Positions 33,273 through 41,014 of a stretch of DNA of 64,000 nt are shown piece after piece. This stretch comes from DAOUJW01 sp034421015 (GTDB lineage: Bacteria > Chloroflexota > Dehalococcoidia > Lucifugimonadales > UBA2985), in assembly GCA_034421015.1 (NCBI GenBank), contig DAOUKT010000022.1, positions 62,001 to 126,000 on the forward strand, written 5' to 3'. The notes below the pieces were generated by a model. It did not search any database and was not told the origin of the DNA. It saw only the letters and a program-made list of their open reading frames with translations. The translations under genes and the position numbers were made by a program. Every line of letters begins with the position of its first letter. Position 1 is the first letter of the stretch.

Positions 33273-34538
33273 CTACATATCCTTGGTCAGGGTAGCCAGG
33301 AACTCCTTGTTGTTCCTGGTCCTGGCCAGCCGCTCCACCACCTTCTCCGTAGCCTCGGTGGACTCCATTGAGCCGGACGTAATCATGGATACCATGCGCC
33401 TCAGCAGCCACACCTGCTTCAGGGCCTCCGGCTCCAGCAGGAGCTCTTCACGACGCGTGCCGCTGCGCTGGATGTCTATGGCCGGGAATATCCGGCGGTC
33501 GGCCAGCCTCCGGTCCAGGTGTATCTCCATGTTGCCCGTGCCCTTGAACTCCTCGTAGATGACGTCGTCCATGCGGCTGCCGGTGTCGACGAGACAGGCG
33601 GCCAATATGGTGAGGCTGCCGCCCTCTTCCGTGTTGCGGGCGGCCCCGAAGAACCGCTTTGGCGGGTACAACGCCACCGGGTCTATGCCGCCAGAGAGCG
33701 TCCTGCCGCTGGTGGGCAGGGCCAGGTTGTACGCCCTGGTAAGCCTGGTGATGCTGTCCAGCAGGATTGCCACGTGCTTGCCGGACTCCACCAGCCGCTT
33801 GGCGCGGTCCAGGGCCAGCTCCGCCACGCGGCAGTGGTCCTCAACCGGGTCGTCGAAAGTTGAGCTGAAGACCTCGCCCTCCACGGAGCGCTTCACGTCG
33901 GTCACTTCCTCCGGGCGCTCGCCAATGAGGGCTACCATGAGGCTGATGTCCGGGTCGCTGGCGGTAATGCCCTGGGCTATGTGCTTCAGAATGGTTGTCT
34001 TGCCCGCCTTGGGCGGAGAGACGATGAGGCCACGCTGCCCGCGTCCGATTGGGGCCAGAAGGTCCATCAGGCGGGTGGACAGGTTGTCTTTCGTCGTCTC
34101 CAGCATGATCTGCTGGTCCGGGAAGATGGGGGTGAAATTCTCGAAGTGGGGCCGGTTGCGGGCGATGTCCGCGTCGACTCCGTTGACGCCCTCCACCCGC
34201 ACAAGGCCGTAGTACTTCTCGCTGTCCTTGGGAGGCCGCACCTGGCCCATCACCTGGTCGCCGGTCCTTAGTGCGAACCGTCGTATCTGGGACTGGGAGA
34301 CGTACACGTCGTTGGCGCTGGGCTTGAGGTTGAGCTGGCGGAGGAACCCGTAGCCGTCGTTGATGATCTCCAGTATGCCGGATGCCAGGATGTATCCCTG
34401 CTGCTCGGCGTAGGACTGCATCATGCGGAAGACAATCTCGCTCCTTGGGAGGGTTGCGAGGCCGTTCTCCACGCCCAAGTCCTGGGCCATTGTCAGGAGT
34501 TCCTGTTTGGTTTTGCCGTCGAGTTCAACTAGATTCAT
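33273..34538 (-). CDS. rho: Transcription termination factor Rho
   Basis: A 421-aa hexameric RNA helicase that terminates transcription. The N-terminal Rho_N helical domain (about 3-40), the cold-shock-like primary RNA-binding domain (about 48-115, GYGFLR), Walker A PPKAGKTT (175-182), the Walker B region (HVAILLDSITRLTRAYN) and the Q-loop/R-loop region LSGGIDPVALYPPKRFFGAARN are all present. Its 5' leader contains a CCCCG-TGC-CGGGG stem at about 34561-34573 near the ribosome site. It is monocistronic. Confidence 0.96.
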   Translation of the reverse strand: MNLVELDGKTKQELLTMAQDLGVENGLATLPRSEIVFRMMQSYAEQQGYILASGILEIINDGYGFLRQLNLKPSANDVYVSQSQIRRFALRTGDQVMGQVRPPKDSEKYYGLVRVEGVNGVDADIARNRPHFENFTPIFPDQQIMLETTKDNLSTRLMDLLAPIGRGQRGLIVSPPKAGKTTILKHIAQGITASDPDISLMVALIGERPEEVTDVKRSVEGEVFSSTFDDPVEDHCRVAELALDRAKRLVESGKHVAILLDSITRLTRAYNLALPTSGRTLSGGIDPVALYPPKRFFGAARNTEEGGSLTILAACLVDTGSRMDDVIYEEFKGTGNMEIHLDRRLADRRIFPAIDIQRSGTRREELLLEPEALKQVWLLRRMVSMITSGSMESTEATEKVVERLARTRNNKEFLATLTKDM

Positions 34539-34697
34539 GATGTCGTCTCCGAAGGTAATTCCCCGTGCCGGGGCCTCTCCATACTCGCTTAGATTTCTTT
34601 ATTAGATTGAGTGTACAGGGACTGCCCCAAGGAGTGCGCGGAGTGAGTGATGTACCCGGGGGAAACGCCTTTGCCGGCGGAAAGTCCGTCTCTACAA

Positions 34698-35360
34698 CTA
34701 TACCTTGACCGCTCTCTGCCAGTCCTGAATGAACCGCTCCACTCCCACGTCCGTCAGGGGGTGGTGCATCATCTGCAGCAACACCTTGTAGGGAATCGTG
34801 GCGATGTCCGCGCCGGCCTCCGCCGCCATCACGCAGTGCAGAGGGTGGCGTATGCTGGCGGCCAGAACCTGTGTCGACAGCTCGTCGTAGTTCTGAAACA
34901 TGTCTACTATGTCCCGGACAAGCTGCATCCCGTCGTGACCCTCATCGTCGAGCCTGCCCACGAATGGGCTGACGTAGGTGGATCCGGCCAGGGCCCCCAG
35001 AAGCGCCTGGTTCACCGAGAAGCACAGCGTCTGGTTTATCTTGATGCCCTCGCTTGAAAGTATGCTTATGGCTTCCAGTCCCTCCAGTGTGCTGGGTATC
35101 TTCACCACCACGTTGGGCGCCCAGGTTGCGATCTCCCTGCCCTCGTCCACCATTCCGTCGACGGTGATGCTGATCACCTCTGCCGAGATGGGTCCGTCCA
35201 CTATTTCGGCAATCTCCTGGACCGCCGCCTTGTAGTGGGAGGTGTCGTCAATGCCCTCTTTCGCGGCAAGGGAGGGATTGGTGGTTACGCCGCGCAGCAC
35301 GCCAAGCCGGTTGGCGTGGTGGATCTCATCAAAGTTGGCCGTGTCGAGGAAGATAAGCAT
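34698..35360 (-). CDS. Transaldolase-like fructose-6-phosphate aldolase
   Basis: A 220-aa short-form transaldolase (TalC/FSA type). The motif GVTTNPSL (24-31) is present, with a Schiff-base Lys at K87 (VVVKIPSTLEG) and the ISITVDGMVDEGREI block. At this length it could be either a transaldolase of the pentose phosphate pathway or a fructose-6-phosphate aldolase; the two cannot be separated by eye. It is followed by nothing recognisable and lies 138 bp downstream of pyrG on the same strand. Confidence 0.88.
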   Translation of the reverse strand: MLIFLDTANFDEIHHANRLGVLRGVTTNPSLAAKEGIDDTSHYKAAVQEIAEIVDGPISAEVISITVDGMVDEGREIATWAPNVVVKIPSTLEGLEAISILSSEGIKINQTLCFSVNQALLGALAGSTYVSPFVGRLDDEGHDGMQLVRDIVDMFQNYDELSTQVLAASIRHPLHCVMAAEAGADIATIPYKVLLQMMHHPLTDVGVERFIQDWQRAVKV

Positions 35361-35498
35361 GAGGGGAGCCTCCTTACATTAACATATCGATAGCGTATTC
35401 GTCCATATATAGTCGGGGCGATTTTCAGAAACGTTGACGTTGCCGCTAACTGAATCGATACCCGGAATTCCGAAACTTGCAAAATGCCTTCATCGCTT

Positions 35499-37133
35499 CT
35501 ATGAATACAGGGGAAGCGGCGGCTGTCCGCCCTCCCTTATGGTGTCCTTGGCCGTGCCCACAAAGTCCCGGAAGAGCGGGTGCGTCCGGTTGGGCCTGGA
35601 GAGAAACTCCGGGTGGAACTGCACGCCCACCATGAAGGGGTGCCCCACGATTTCCGATATCTCCACCAGGCTGCCGTCGGGAGAAAGGCCGCTGGCGATC
35701 AGGCCTCCCTCCTGGAGCCGCTCTCGATATGCGTTGTTGAACTCGAAGCGGTGCCGGTGTCGCTCCTGGATCTCCTGCTTGCCGTAGGCGGCCGCGGCTC
35801 TGGTGCCGTCGACAATGCTGCAGGGGTAGATCCCCAGCCGCATTGTGCCGCCCTTGACCTTCACCGACAGCTGGTCCGGCATCAGGTCGATTACGGGATG
35901 AGGGGTCTCTGGGTTGAACTCGGTGGAGTTGGCGTCCGGAGAGTTGAGGACGTGGCGGGCCATCTCCACCACCATCATCTGCATACCAAGGCACAACCCC
36001 AGGTACGGGACCTTGCGCTCCCGGGCGTATTTCGCCGCCTGGATCATCCCCTCCGTCCCGCGCGTGCCGAACCCCCCCGGAACCACGATGCCGCTGGCTG
36101 AATTGAGGTGCGGCGCCGCTCCGTCCCTTTCGATGTCCTCGGAGTGGATCCAGGAGACCTTCACGTCGCGATCGTGGTACATCCCGGCGTGCCTCAGCGC
36201 CTCTCTCACCGATATGTAGGCGTCCGGGAGGTCCACGTACTTGCCGACCACGGCTATGCTAAGGGGGTTGTCCAGGGCACTCATGCCATCGACCATCTCC
36301 CGCCACTCGGACATGTCCCTGCCGCCGGAACTCAGCCCAAGGGAGTCCACAATCAGGTCGGCTATGCCCGTAGACTCCAGTATCAGGGGCACCTCGTAGA
36401 CGTTGGCCACGGTGGGCAGGGGGACCACGCCGTCGTGCTTGACGTCGCAGAAGAGGGCGATCTTGCTGTTGATGTCGTCGGACACGGGATGGTCGCTGCG
36501 GCAAATTATGGCGTCCGGCTGGATGCCAATGCCCCGCAGCTCCTTGACGCTGTGCTGGGTGGGCTTGGTCTTCAGCTCCCCCGTGGAGGAGATGTACGGC
36601 AGGAATGTGACGTGAATGTAGAACACGTTGTCCCTGCCGACCTCGTTGCGCATCTGGCGAATGGCCTCCAGGAAGGGCAGCCCCTCTATGTCGCCGACCG
36701 TGCCGCCAACCTCCACAACGATTACGTCCGGGTCGTTCTCATCGGCGAGCCTCTTGATCCTGTCCTTGATCTCGTTGGTCACGTGGGGCACGGCCTGGAT
36801 GGTCCCTCCAAGGAAGTCCCCGCGCCGCTCCTTGGCGATAACGGAGCTGTAGATCTGCCCGGCGGTGATGTTTGACAGGGAGCTGAGCTCCATGTCGATG
36901 AACCGCTCGTAGTGGCCCAGGTCCAGGTCGGTCTCCGTACCGTCCGCGGTCACGAACACCTCGCCATGCTGGTACGGGGACATAGTGCCGGGGTCAACGT
37001 TCAGGTAAGGGTCCAGCTTCTGGATGGAGACGGAAATGCCCCTGCTTTTGAGAATCCGCCCTATGGAGGCAACGCTGATTCCCTTTCCGACGGAGCTGAC
37101 AACGCCTCCGGTTACGAAGATGTACTTGGTCAT
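35499..37133 (-). CDS. pyrG: CTP synthase
   Basis: CTP synthase makes CTP from UTP with glutamine as nitrogen donor. The 544-aa protein has the N-terminal synthetase domain (KYIFVTGGVVSSVGKGI; GGTVGDIEGLPFLEA) and a C-terminal class I glutamine amidotransferase domain with the nucleophile in YLGLCLGMQMMV and the His/Glu pair near VGVQFHPEFLSRP. Length and motif order are standard. The aldolase gene follows it. Confidence 0.97.
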   Translation of the reverse strand: MTKYIFVTGGVVSSVGKGISVASIGRILKSRGISVSIQKLDPYLNVDPGTMSPYQHGEVFVTADGTETDLDLGHYERFIDMELSSLSNITAGQIYSSVIAKERRGDFLGGTIQAVPHVTNEIKDRIKRLADENDPDVIVVEVGGTVGDIEGLPFLEAIRQMRNEVGRDNVFYIHVTFLPYISSTGELKTKPTQHSVKELRGIGIQPDAIICRSDHPVSDDINSKIALFCDVKHDGVVPLPTVANVYEVPLILESTGIADLIVDSLGLSSGGRDMSEWREMVDGMSALDNPLSIAVVGKYVDLPDAYISVREALRHAGMYHDRDVKVSWIHSEDIERDGAAPHLNSASGIVVPGGFGTRGTEGMIQAAKYARERKVPYLGLCLGMQMMVVEMARHVLNSPDANSTEFNPETPHPVIDLMPDQLSVKVKGGTMRLGIYPCSIVDGTRAAAAYGKQEIQERHRHRFEFNNAYRERLQEGGLIASGLSPDGSLVEISEIVGHPFMVGVQFHPEFLSRPNRTHPLFRDFVGTAKDTIREGGQPPLPLYS

Positions 37134-37284
37134 TGGCGCAACCCCGGGTTTCTTGTTGGGTCCGCTTGTAACACTTTTGGATTCAGGGAAGACAATGTTA
37201 GGGGAGTAGGTGAGGCAGCCACTTGGGTGGCAGTTCTGGCTGGAATCCGGTGGGTTTCTGCCTGCACGCTAAGGAACATCGCGG

Positions 37285-37545
37285 CTACGTTGTAGTTTCT
37301 ACTGATGTCGTTATCAGCGTTCCCACGAACACGAGCCACAGGATTATGACACCCAGGGCAATCAGGTTTGTTGTCAGACCTGCGACGGCAATGCCAACGC
37401 CCTCTCCGCTCCTTCGACTCTTCTGCAACCCGAAAAAGGACAGGGGCAATCCAACCAGCACCATTGGTATGGAAATTACGCCGATGAATGGTATCCAGAC
37501 CAGCACCACAGCTACAATGCCAAGCACCATGCCCGCAATGTTCAT
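37285..37545 (-). CDS. Small DUF4190-like membrane protein
   Basis: An 86-aa protein with two or three hydrophobic segments (AGMVLGIVAVVLVWIPFIGVI, SIPMVLVGLPLSFFGLQ, and LTTNLIALGVIILWLVFVGTLI) joined by a basic loop (KSRRSGEG). Glycine-rich two-helix arrangements of this kind resemble DUF4190. Function is unknown. It lies 151 bp upstream of pyrG on the same strand and could share its promoter. Confidence 0.6.
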   Translation of the reverse strand: MNIAGMVLGIVAVVLVWIPFIGVISIPMVLVGLPLSFFGLQKSRRSGEGVGIAVAGLTTNLIALGVIILWLVFVGTLITTSVETTT

Positions 37546-37767
37546 ACAAAGAGCCTCAGTACGGCAGGAATAGGGAGCGTTGCCAGGATCGACCTCCGTG
37601 CCAGCGTTGGCAACGGGACAACCACCACGTCACATCACCACAGTCAAAATGATATTTGTCGCATTTCGCACTTGTCAAGCGTTTTCTGGCTCGCAGTGGG
37701 CAATACCGCATCATGCCGGACGATTTACTACTGCGCCATGAAGGGCCAGGATGCGGAGCCGCTTCCC

Positions 37768-38877
37768 CTAAAGGGCAATGGAGTCCACTATGCGCTGTCC
37801 CATTTCGCCCGTGTTCAGCACGCCCCTGGCGTTCTCCTCCGCTATGTCCGTCGTGCGGTAGCCCTCCTCCAGGACCCTGTCCACCGCCGCCTCAATTGCC
37901 GATGCCTCGTTGTTCATCCCCAGGGAGTAGCGCAGCATGAGGGCAACCGTGAGGACGGTTGCGATGGGGTTGGCCTTCCCCTGTCCGGCTATGTCCGGCG
38001 CGCTGCCGTGGATGGGTTCGTACAGCCCCACGGCTCGCCGCCTGCTGCTCTGACCCTCGCGCGGCGAACCGGCCAGGCTGGCGGAGGGCAGCATTCCCAG
38101 CGAACCCGAAAGCACCGCGGCCTCGTCCGTGAGGATGTCCCCGAACATGTTCTCGGCCACCAGCACGTCGAAGCGGGACGGGTTTCTCACCAGGGCCATG
38201 GCGCAGGAGTCCACAAGCTGGTGCTCAAGCTCCACGTCCGGGTATTCGGCGGCGAGCTCCATCGCAATCTCACGCCACAGGCGCGAGCTCTCCAGCACGT
38301 TGGCCTTGTCCACGGAGGTCAGCTTCTTCCTGCGCCTTTGAGCCAGCTGAAAGCTGACCCGCAGCACCCGCTCTATCTCGGCCTCGGTGTAGCGGAGGGT
38401 GTCCACGCCGCGCCTGCCCCGGGCCGTCTGCCACCGCTTCTTTGGCCGGGCGAAGTACAGGCCGCCGGTAAGCTCACGCACCATGAGGATGTCCACGCCC
38501 TCTATAACGGACGGCTTGAGTGAACTGGAGTTGAGCAGGGGCGGGAAGACCTTGACCGGGCGGAGGTTGGCGAAGAAGCCAAGGGCCTTGCGCAGGCCGA
38601 GGATGGCGTCCTCCGGGCGGTGGGGCGCCCTGGGGTCGTCCCACTTGGGGCCGCCGACCGCGCCGAACAGGATAGCATCGCTGCGGCGGGCGGTTGCAAG
38701 GGTGTCGGCCGGCAGCGGCGTGCCCACCTGGTCGATGGCCGTGCCGCCGACCAGGCCGTAGGTCAGTTGGAAAGAGGCCTCGGTTTTCTCCTCAATCTTG
38801 CTGAGGACCTTCACTCCTTCGGCAATCACCTCCGGGCCCACGCCGTCTCCGGGGAATAGGGCGATGTTGAACTGCAT
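37768..38877 (-). CDS. leuB: 3-isopropylmalate dehydrogenase
   Basis: LeuB oxidises and decarboxylates 3-isopropylmalate to 2-oxoisocaproate in leucine synthesis. The 369-aa protein has the N-terminal GDGVGPEVIAEGVKVL, substrate-binding arginines in the region FANLRPVKVFP and MVRELTGGLYF, DKANVLESSRLWRE and the NAD-binding EPIHGSAPDIAGQGKANP. It is the last gene of the leu cluster and lies 19 bp downstream of a carboxymuconolactone decarboxylase-like gene. Confidence 0.96.
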   Translation of the reverse strand: MQFNIALFPGDGVGPEVIAEGVKVLSKIEEKTEASFQLTYGLVGGTAIDQVGTPLPADTLATARRSDAILFGAVGGPKWDDPRAPHRPEDAILGLRKALGFFANLRPVKVFPPLLNSSSLKPSVIEGVDILMVRELTGGLYFARPKKRWQTARGRRGVDTLRYTEAEIERVLRVSFQLAQRRRKKLTSVDKANVLESSRLWREIAMELAAEYPDVELEHQLVDSCAMALVRNPSRFDVLVAENMFGDILTDEAAVLSGSLGMLPSASLAGSPREGQSSRRRAVGLYEPIHGSAPDIAGQGKANPIATVLTVALMLRYSLGMNNEASAIEAAVDRVLEEGYRTTDIAEENARGVLNTGEMGQRIVDSIAL

Positions 38878-38896
38878 GGATTTACTCCTGGTCTGA

Positions 38897-39439
38897 CTAT
38901 CTTCTTAGCTTTGTTCCCAGGCCCAGCGCAACTCTGTTGACGTAGTTGAACCAGGCCGTCACGTGAGCGATGTCGACGATCTCCTGGTCGGAGTAGCCGG
39001 CCTCTCTCAGTCGATTGACGTCGGCCTCCTCCACGCTGGAAGGGCTGCGGGTCACCTTGGCCGCGTAGTCCAGGGCCGCCATTGTCCTAGGGTCCAGGTC
39101 GGCCTTGGTGTAGTCCTCAGCCACCTGGTCCACCAGGGCGTCGTTCTTCAGAAGCTGCCTCAGCACAGGGCTGTGGGAGGCCACGCAGTTGCCGCACCGG
39201 TTTATGGATGAGACGGCCACCACAATCAGGTTGACCAGCGTCCGGTCGATCGCCGTCACTCCGTAGCCGGAGCCGGGCAGCTGCAGCCCCTGGTTGAGCC
39301 ACTGGAACAGCCCCGGCTCCTGGGTGTATACGGTCACGGCCTCAGCCTGCACCATGGCCCCGCGGGCCTTCATGCGCTGGTATATGTCCTTGAGCTCGCC
39401 CTCTGCCTCGTCCTGCCCGATGATCCTGGTCCAGGCCAT
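38897..39439 (-). CDS. AhpD/carboxymuconolactone decarboxylase-like peroxidase
   Basis: A 180-aa all-helical protein. The redox motif CGNC-x3-H (C82, C85, H89) is the AhpD-type active site, with KVTRSPSSVEEADVNRLREAGYSDQEIVDIAHVTAWFNYVNRVA typical of the uncharacterised peroxidase-related branch. It probably reduces peroxides through the Cys pair. It sits between leuD and leuB with short gaps (13 and 19 bp), so it is a true operon member. Protecting the Fe-S enzyme LeuCD from oxidation is an attractive but untested reason for its presence. Confidence 0.85.
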   Translation of the reverse strand: MAWTRIIGQDEAEGELKDIYQRMKARGAMVQAEAVTVYTQEPGLFQWLNQGLQLPGSGYGVTAIDRTLVNLIVVAVSSINRCGNCVASHSPVLRQLLKNDALVDQVAEDYTKADLDPRTMAALDYAAKVTRSPSSVEEADVNRLREAGYSDQEIVDIAHVTAWFNYVNRVALGLGTKLRR

Positions 39440-39452
39440 TTCTGGAGCCTCC

Positions 39453-40073
39453 TTAGCTGCCGGGAGCGGGCGAGTTGGCCGCCTCGTAGGCCTGGATTTT
39501 GTCCTCGTGCTGAAGGGTCAGGGCAATGTCGTCCAGGCCGTTGAGAAGGCAGTGGCGGCGAAACTCGTGCACCTCCGGGTCGTTGTGCACCGTGAAGCTG
39601 ATCCGCATTCCGCTTTCATCCCTTATCTCGCAGTTCTCCAGGTCCACCGTCATCTGGTAGCCCGGCTCCTCCTTGGCCTTCACCATTATCTTGTTGATCT
39701 GCTCCTCGGACAGATGCACAGGGACTATGCCGTTATCGAAGCAGTTCTTGTGGAAGATCTCGGCGAAGCTGGGAGCAATGATGACACGGAACCCGTAGTC
39801 CAGGAGCGCCCAGGGAGCATGCTCCCTGGAAGACCCGCAGCCGAAGTTGGGCCCGGCAACCAGGATTGTTGCGTTCTTATATGGAGGGAAGTTGAGCTCG
39901 AAGTCCGGGTTGGGCTGGCCGTCCGGCAGGAAGCGCCACGCGCCAAAGAGGAACTGCCCAAATCCCGTCCGCTCGATTCGCTTCAGGTGCACCGCCGGTA
40001 TTATCTGGTCGGTGTCCACGTTCTGCCTGTCCAGGGGCGCCACTACGCCCGTCATGTTGCTGTATGGTTCCAT
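39453..40073 (-). CDS. leuD: 3-isopropylmalate dehydratase small subunit
   Basis: LeuD is the swivelling small subunit that completes isopropylmalate isomerase with LeuC. The 206-aa protein has DRQNVDTDQIIPAVHLKRI and the FGCGSSREHAPWAL substrate loop. The usual leuCD pairing is split here: about 0.94 kb, holding a hypothetical gene and the GIY-YIG element, lies between leuC and leuD. AhpD-like and leuB genes follow. Confidence 0.95.
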   Translation of the reverse strand: MEPYSNMTGVVAPLDRQNVDTDQIIPAVHLKRIERTGFGQFLFGAWRFLPDGQPNPDFELNFPPYKNATILVAGPNFGCGSSREHAPWALLDYGFRVIIAPSFAEIFHKNCFDNGIVPVHLSEEQINKIMVKAKEEPGYQMTVDLENCEIRDESGMRISFTVHNDPEVHEFRRHCLLNGLDDIALTLQHEDKIQAYEAANSPAPGS

Positions 40074-40164
40074 GATTGCTCCTTACAGTTGGGTTGTTCA
40101 AGCCTCGTCCGATGTTAAACGAGATTTCTTACTCAGTGGGCCTTGTCTTCGCGCGTTTCTTCTT

Positions 40165-40522
40165 CGTCATTCCTGCGAAAGCAGGAATCTGAGTCACATT
40201 ATCTCGCCATACAGGTCGGTCCAAGAGGGATTATCCCTCTCAATCATCTCTATTTTCCAATCGCGCTTCCATTTCTTGAGGGCCTTCTCCCTTGTAATGG
40301 CGCTCTCCATTGTCTCATGAGTCTCATGCCAGACCAGGATATGCACCCGATAGCGTTTGGTAAACCCCTCCATAAAGTCGTTCTTGTGTTCCCAGACTCG
40401 CTTGACCAGGTCCGATGTGACTCCAATGTATAGGGCGCCATTCGGCCTGCTTGCCAGGATGTACACGCATGGGGTTGGCATATCTTGAGTTGCTTTAGAT
40501 TCCTGCTTTCGCAGGAATGACG
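40165..40522. mobile_element. 358-bp GIY-YIG element with perfect 26-bp terminal inverted repeats
   Basis: The two ends (40165-40190 and 40497-40522) are identical over 26 bp in inverted orientation, each end itself being a palindrome around TTCCTGCGAAAGCAGGAA. Between them lies only a GIY-YIG gene, whose stop is 3 bp from one end and whose start is 15 bp from the other. The element interrupts the leuC-leuD operon. Single and doublet copies of the same palindrome occur elsewhere in the window without the gene. Confidence 0.75.
40194..40481 (-). CDS. GIY-YIG nuclease-family protein
   Basis: A 95-aa single-domain GIY-YIG protein of the UPF0213/YhbQ-like type. Catalytic motifs are VYILASRPNGALYIGVT (the GIY and YIG strands, residues about 6-22), the Arg in LVKRVWEHK and the Glu in TMESAITREKALKKWKRDWKIEMIE. 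The fold cuts DNA in homing endonucleases and repair enzymes, but the small free-standing members are poorly characterised. Its exact bracketing by inverted palindromes suggests it recognises or mobilises them. The Shine-Dalgarno is weak. Confidence 0.88.
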   Translation of the reverse strand: MPTPCVYILASRPNGALYIGVTSDLVKRVWEHKNDFMEGFTKRYRVHILVWHETHETMESAITREKALKKWKRDWKIEMIERDNPSWTDLYGEIM

Positions 40523-40602
40523 GGAGGAGACCAGAGTGTTAAGTCAATGTCCCGCGATAGTACCATCCTTGCGTGAACTGAATTTGCGAAATCGGGAGAA
40601 TA

Positions 40603-40630
40603 CCTATCCCTACCTCCTATCCCTACCTCC
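40603..40630. repeat. 13-bp tandem duplication
   Basis: CCTATCCCTACCT occurs twice head to tail just after the end of the 122-aa gene, between it and the GIY-YIG element. On the minus strand it reads as two AGGTAGGGATAGG units. No function is evident. Confidence 0.6.
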
Positions 40631-40644
40631 TGTTGCTTGCCCGG

Positions 40645-41013
40645 TTACCCCGGCTGCATCCGGCGCATCTGCATGTCCATAGTACGCAGGATTGTGAAGG
40701 CGTTGGTGTAAGCGGCGACCCGCATGAGCACCTTCATCTGCTCACTGGGGACCGCATCGTCCAGGGCATCATGGATGGCCTCCACCGTGCGGCGCAGGAG
40801 GGTCGCCAGGTTCGGGTTCGCCTCCGCCAGGCCCTCCAGCTCCTGGTCGATGCGTTTCAACGCGTCCATGGTGTCAAGGTCGTCGCCAAGGAGGATGTCC
40901 ATTGGCCCCACGGCGTAGCGCAGGATGAGGCTCATGACCTCGTCCTCCAGTGTGGGCAGGGCGCGGTAAGTGCCCGACCTGCTCGGTTCGCCCATTCCGG
41001 TCTCTATCGTCAC
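40645..41013 (-). CDS. Hypothetical helical protein coupled to leuC
   Basis: A 122-aa predicted alpha-helical protein: an N-terminal polar stretch, then LEDEVMSLILRYAVGPMDILLGDDLDTMDALKRIDQELEGLAEANPNLATLLRRTVEAIHDALDD and a Met/Arg-rich end (RTMDMQMRRMQPG). The GTG start lies 1 bp after the leuC stop, so translation is coupled. I do not recognise the family. The tight link hints at a role with isopropylmalate isomerase or leucine control, but this is position only. Confidence 0.6.
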   Translation of the reverse strand: MTIETGMGEPSRSGTYRALPTLEDEVMSLILRYAVGPMDILLGDDLDTMDALKRIDQELEGLAEANPNLATLLRRTVEAIHDALDDAVPSEQMKVLMRVAAYTNAFTILRTMDMQMRRMQPG

Positions 41014-41014
41014 G

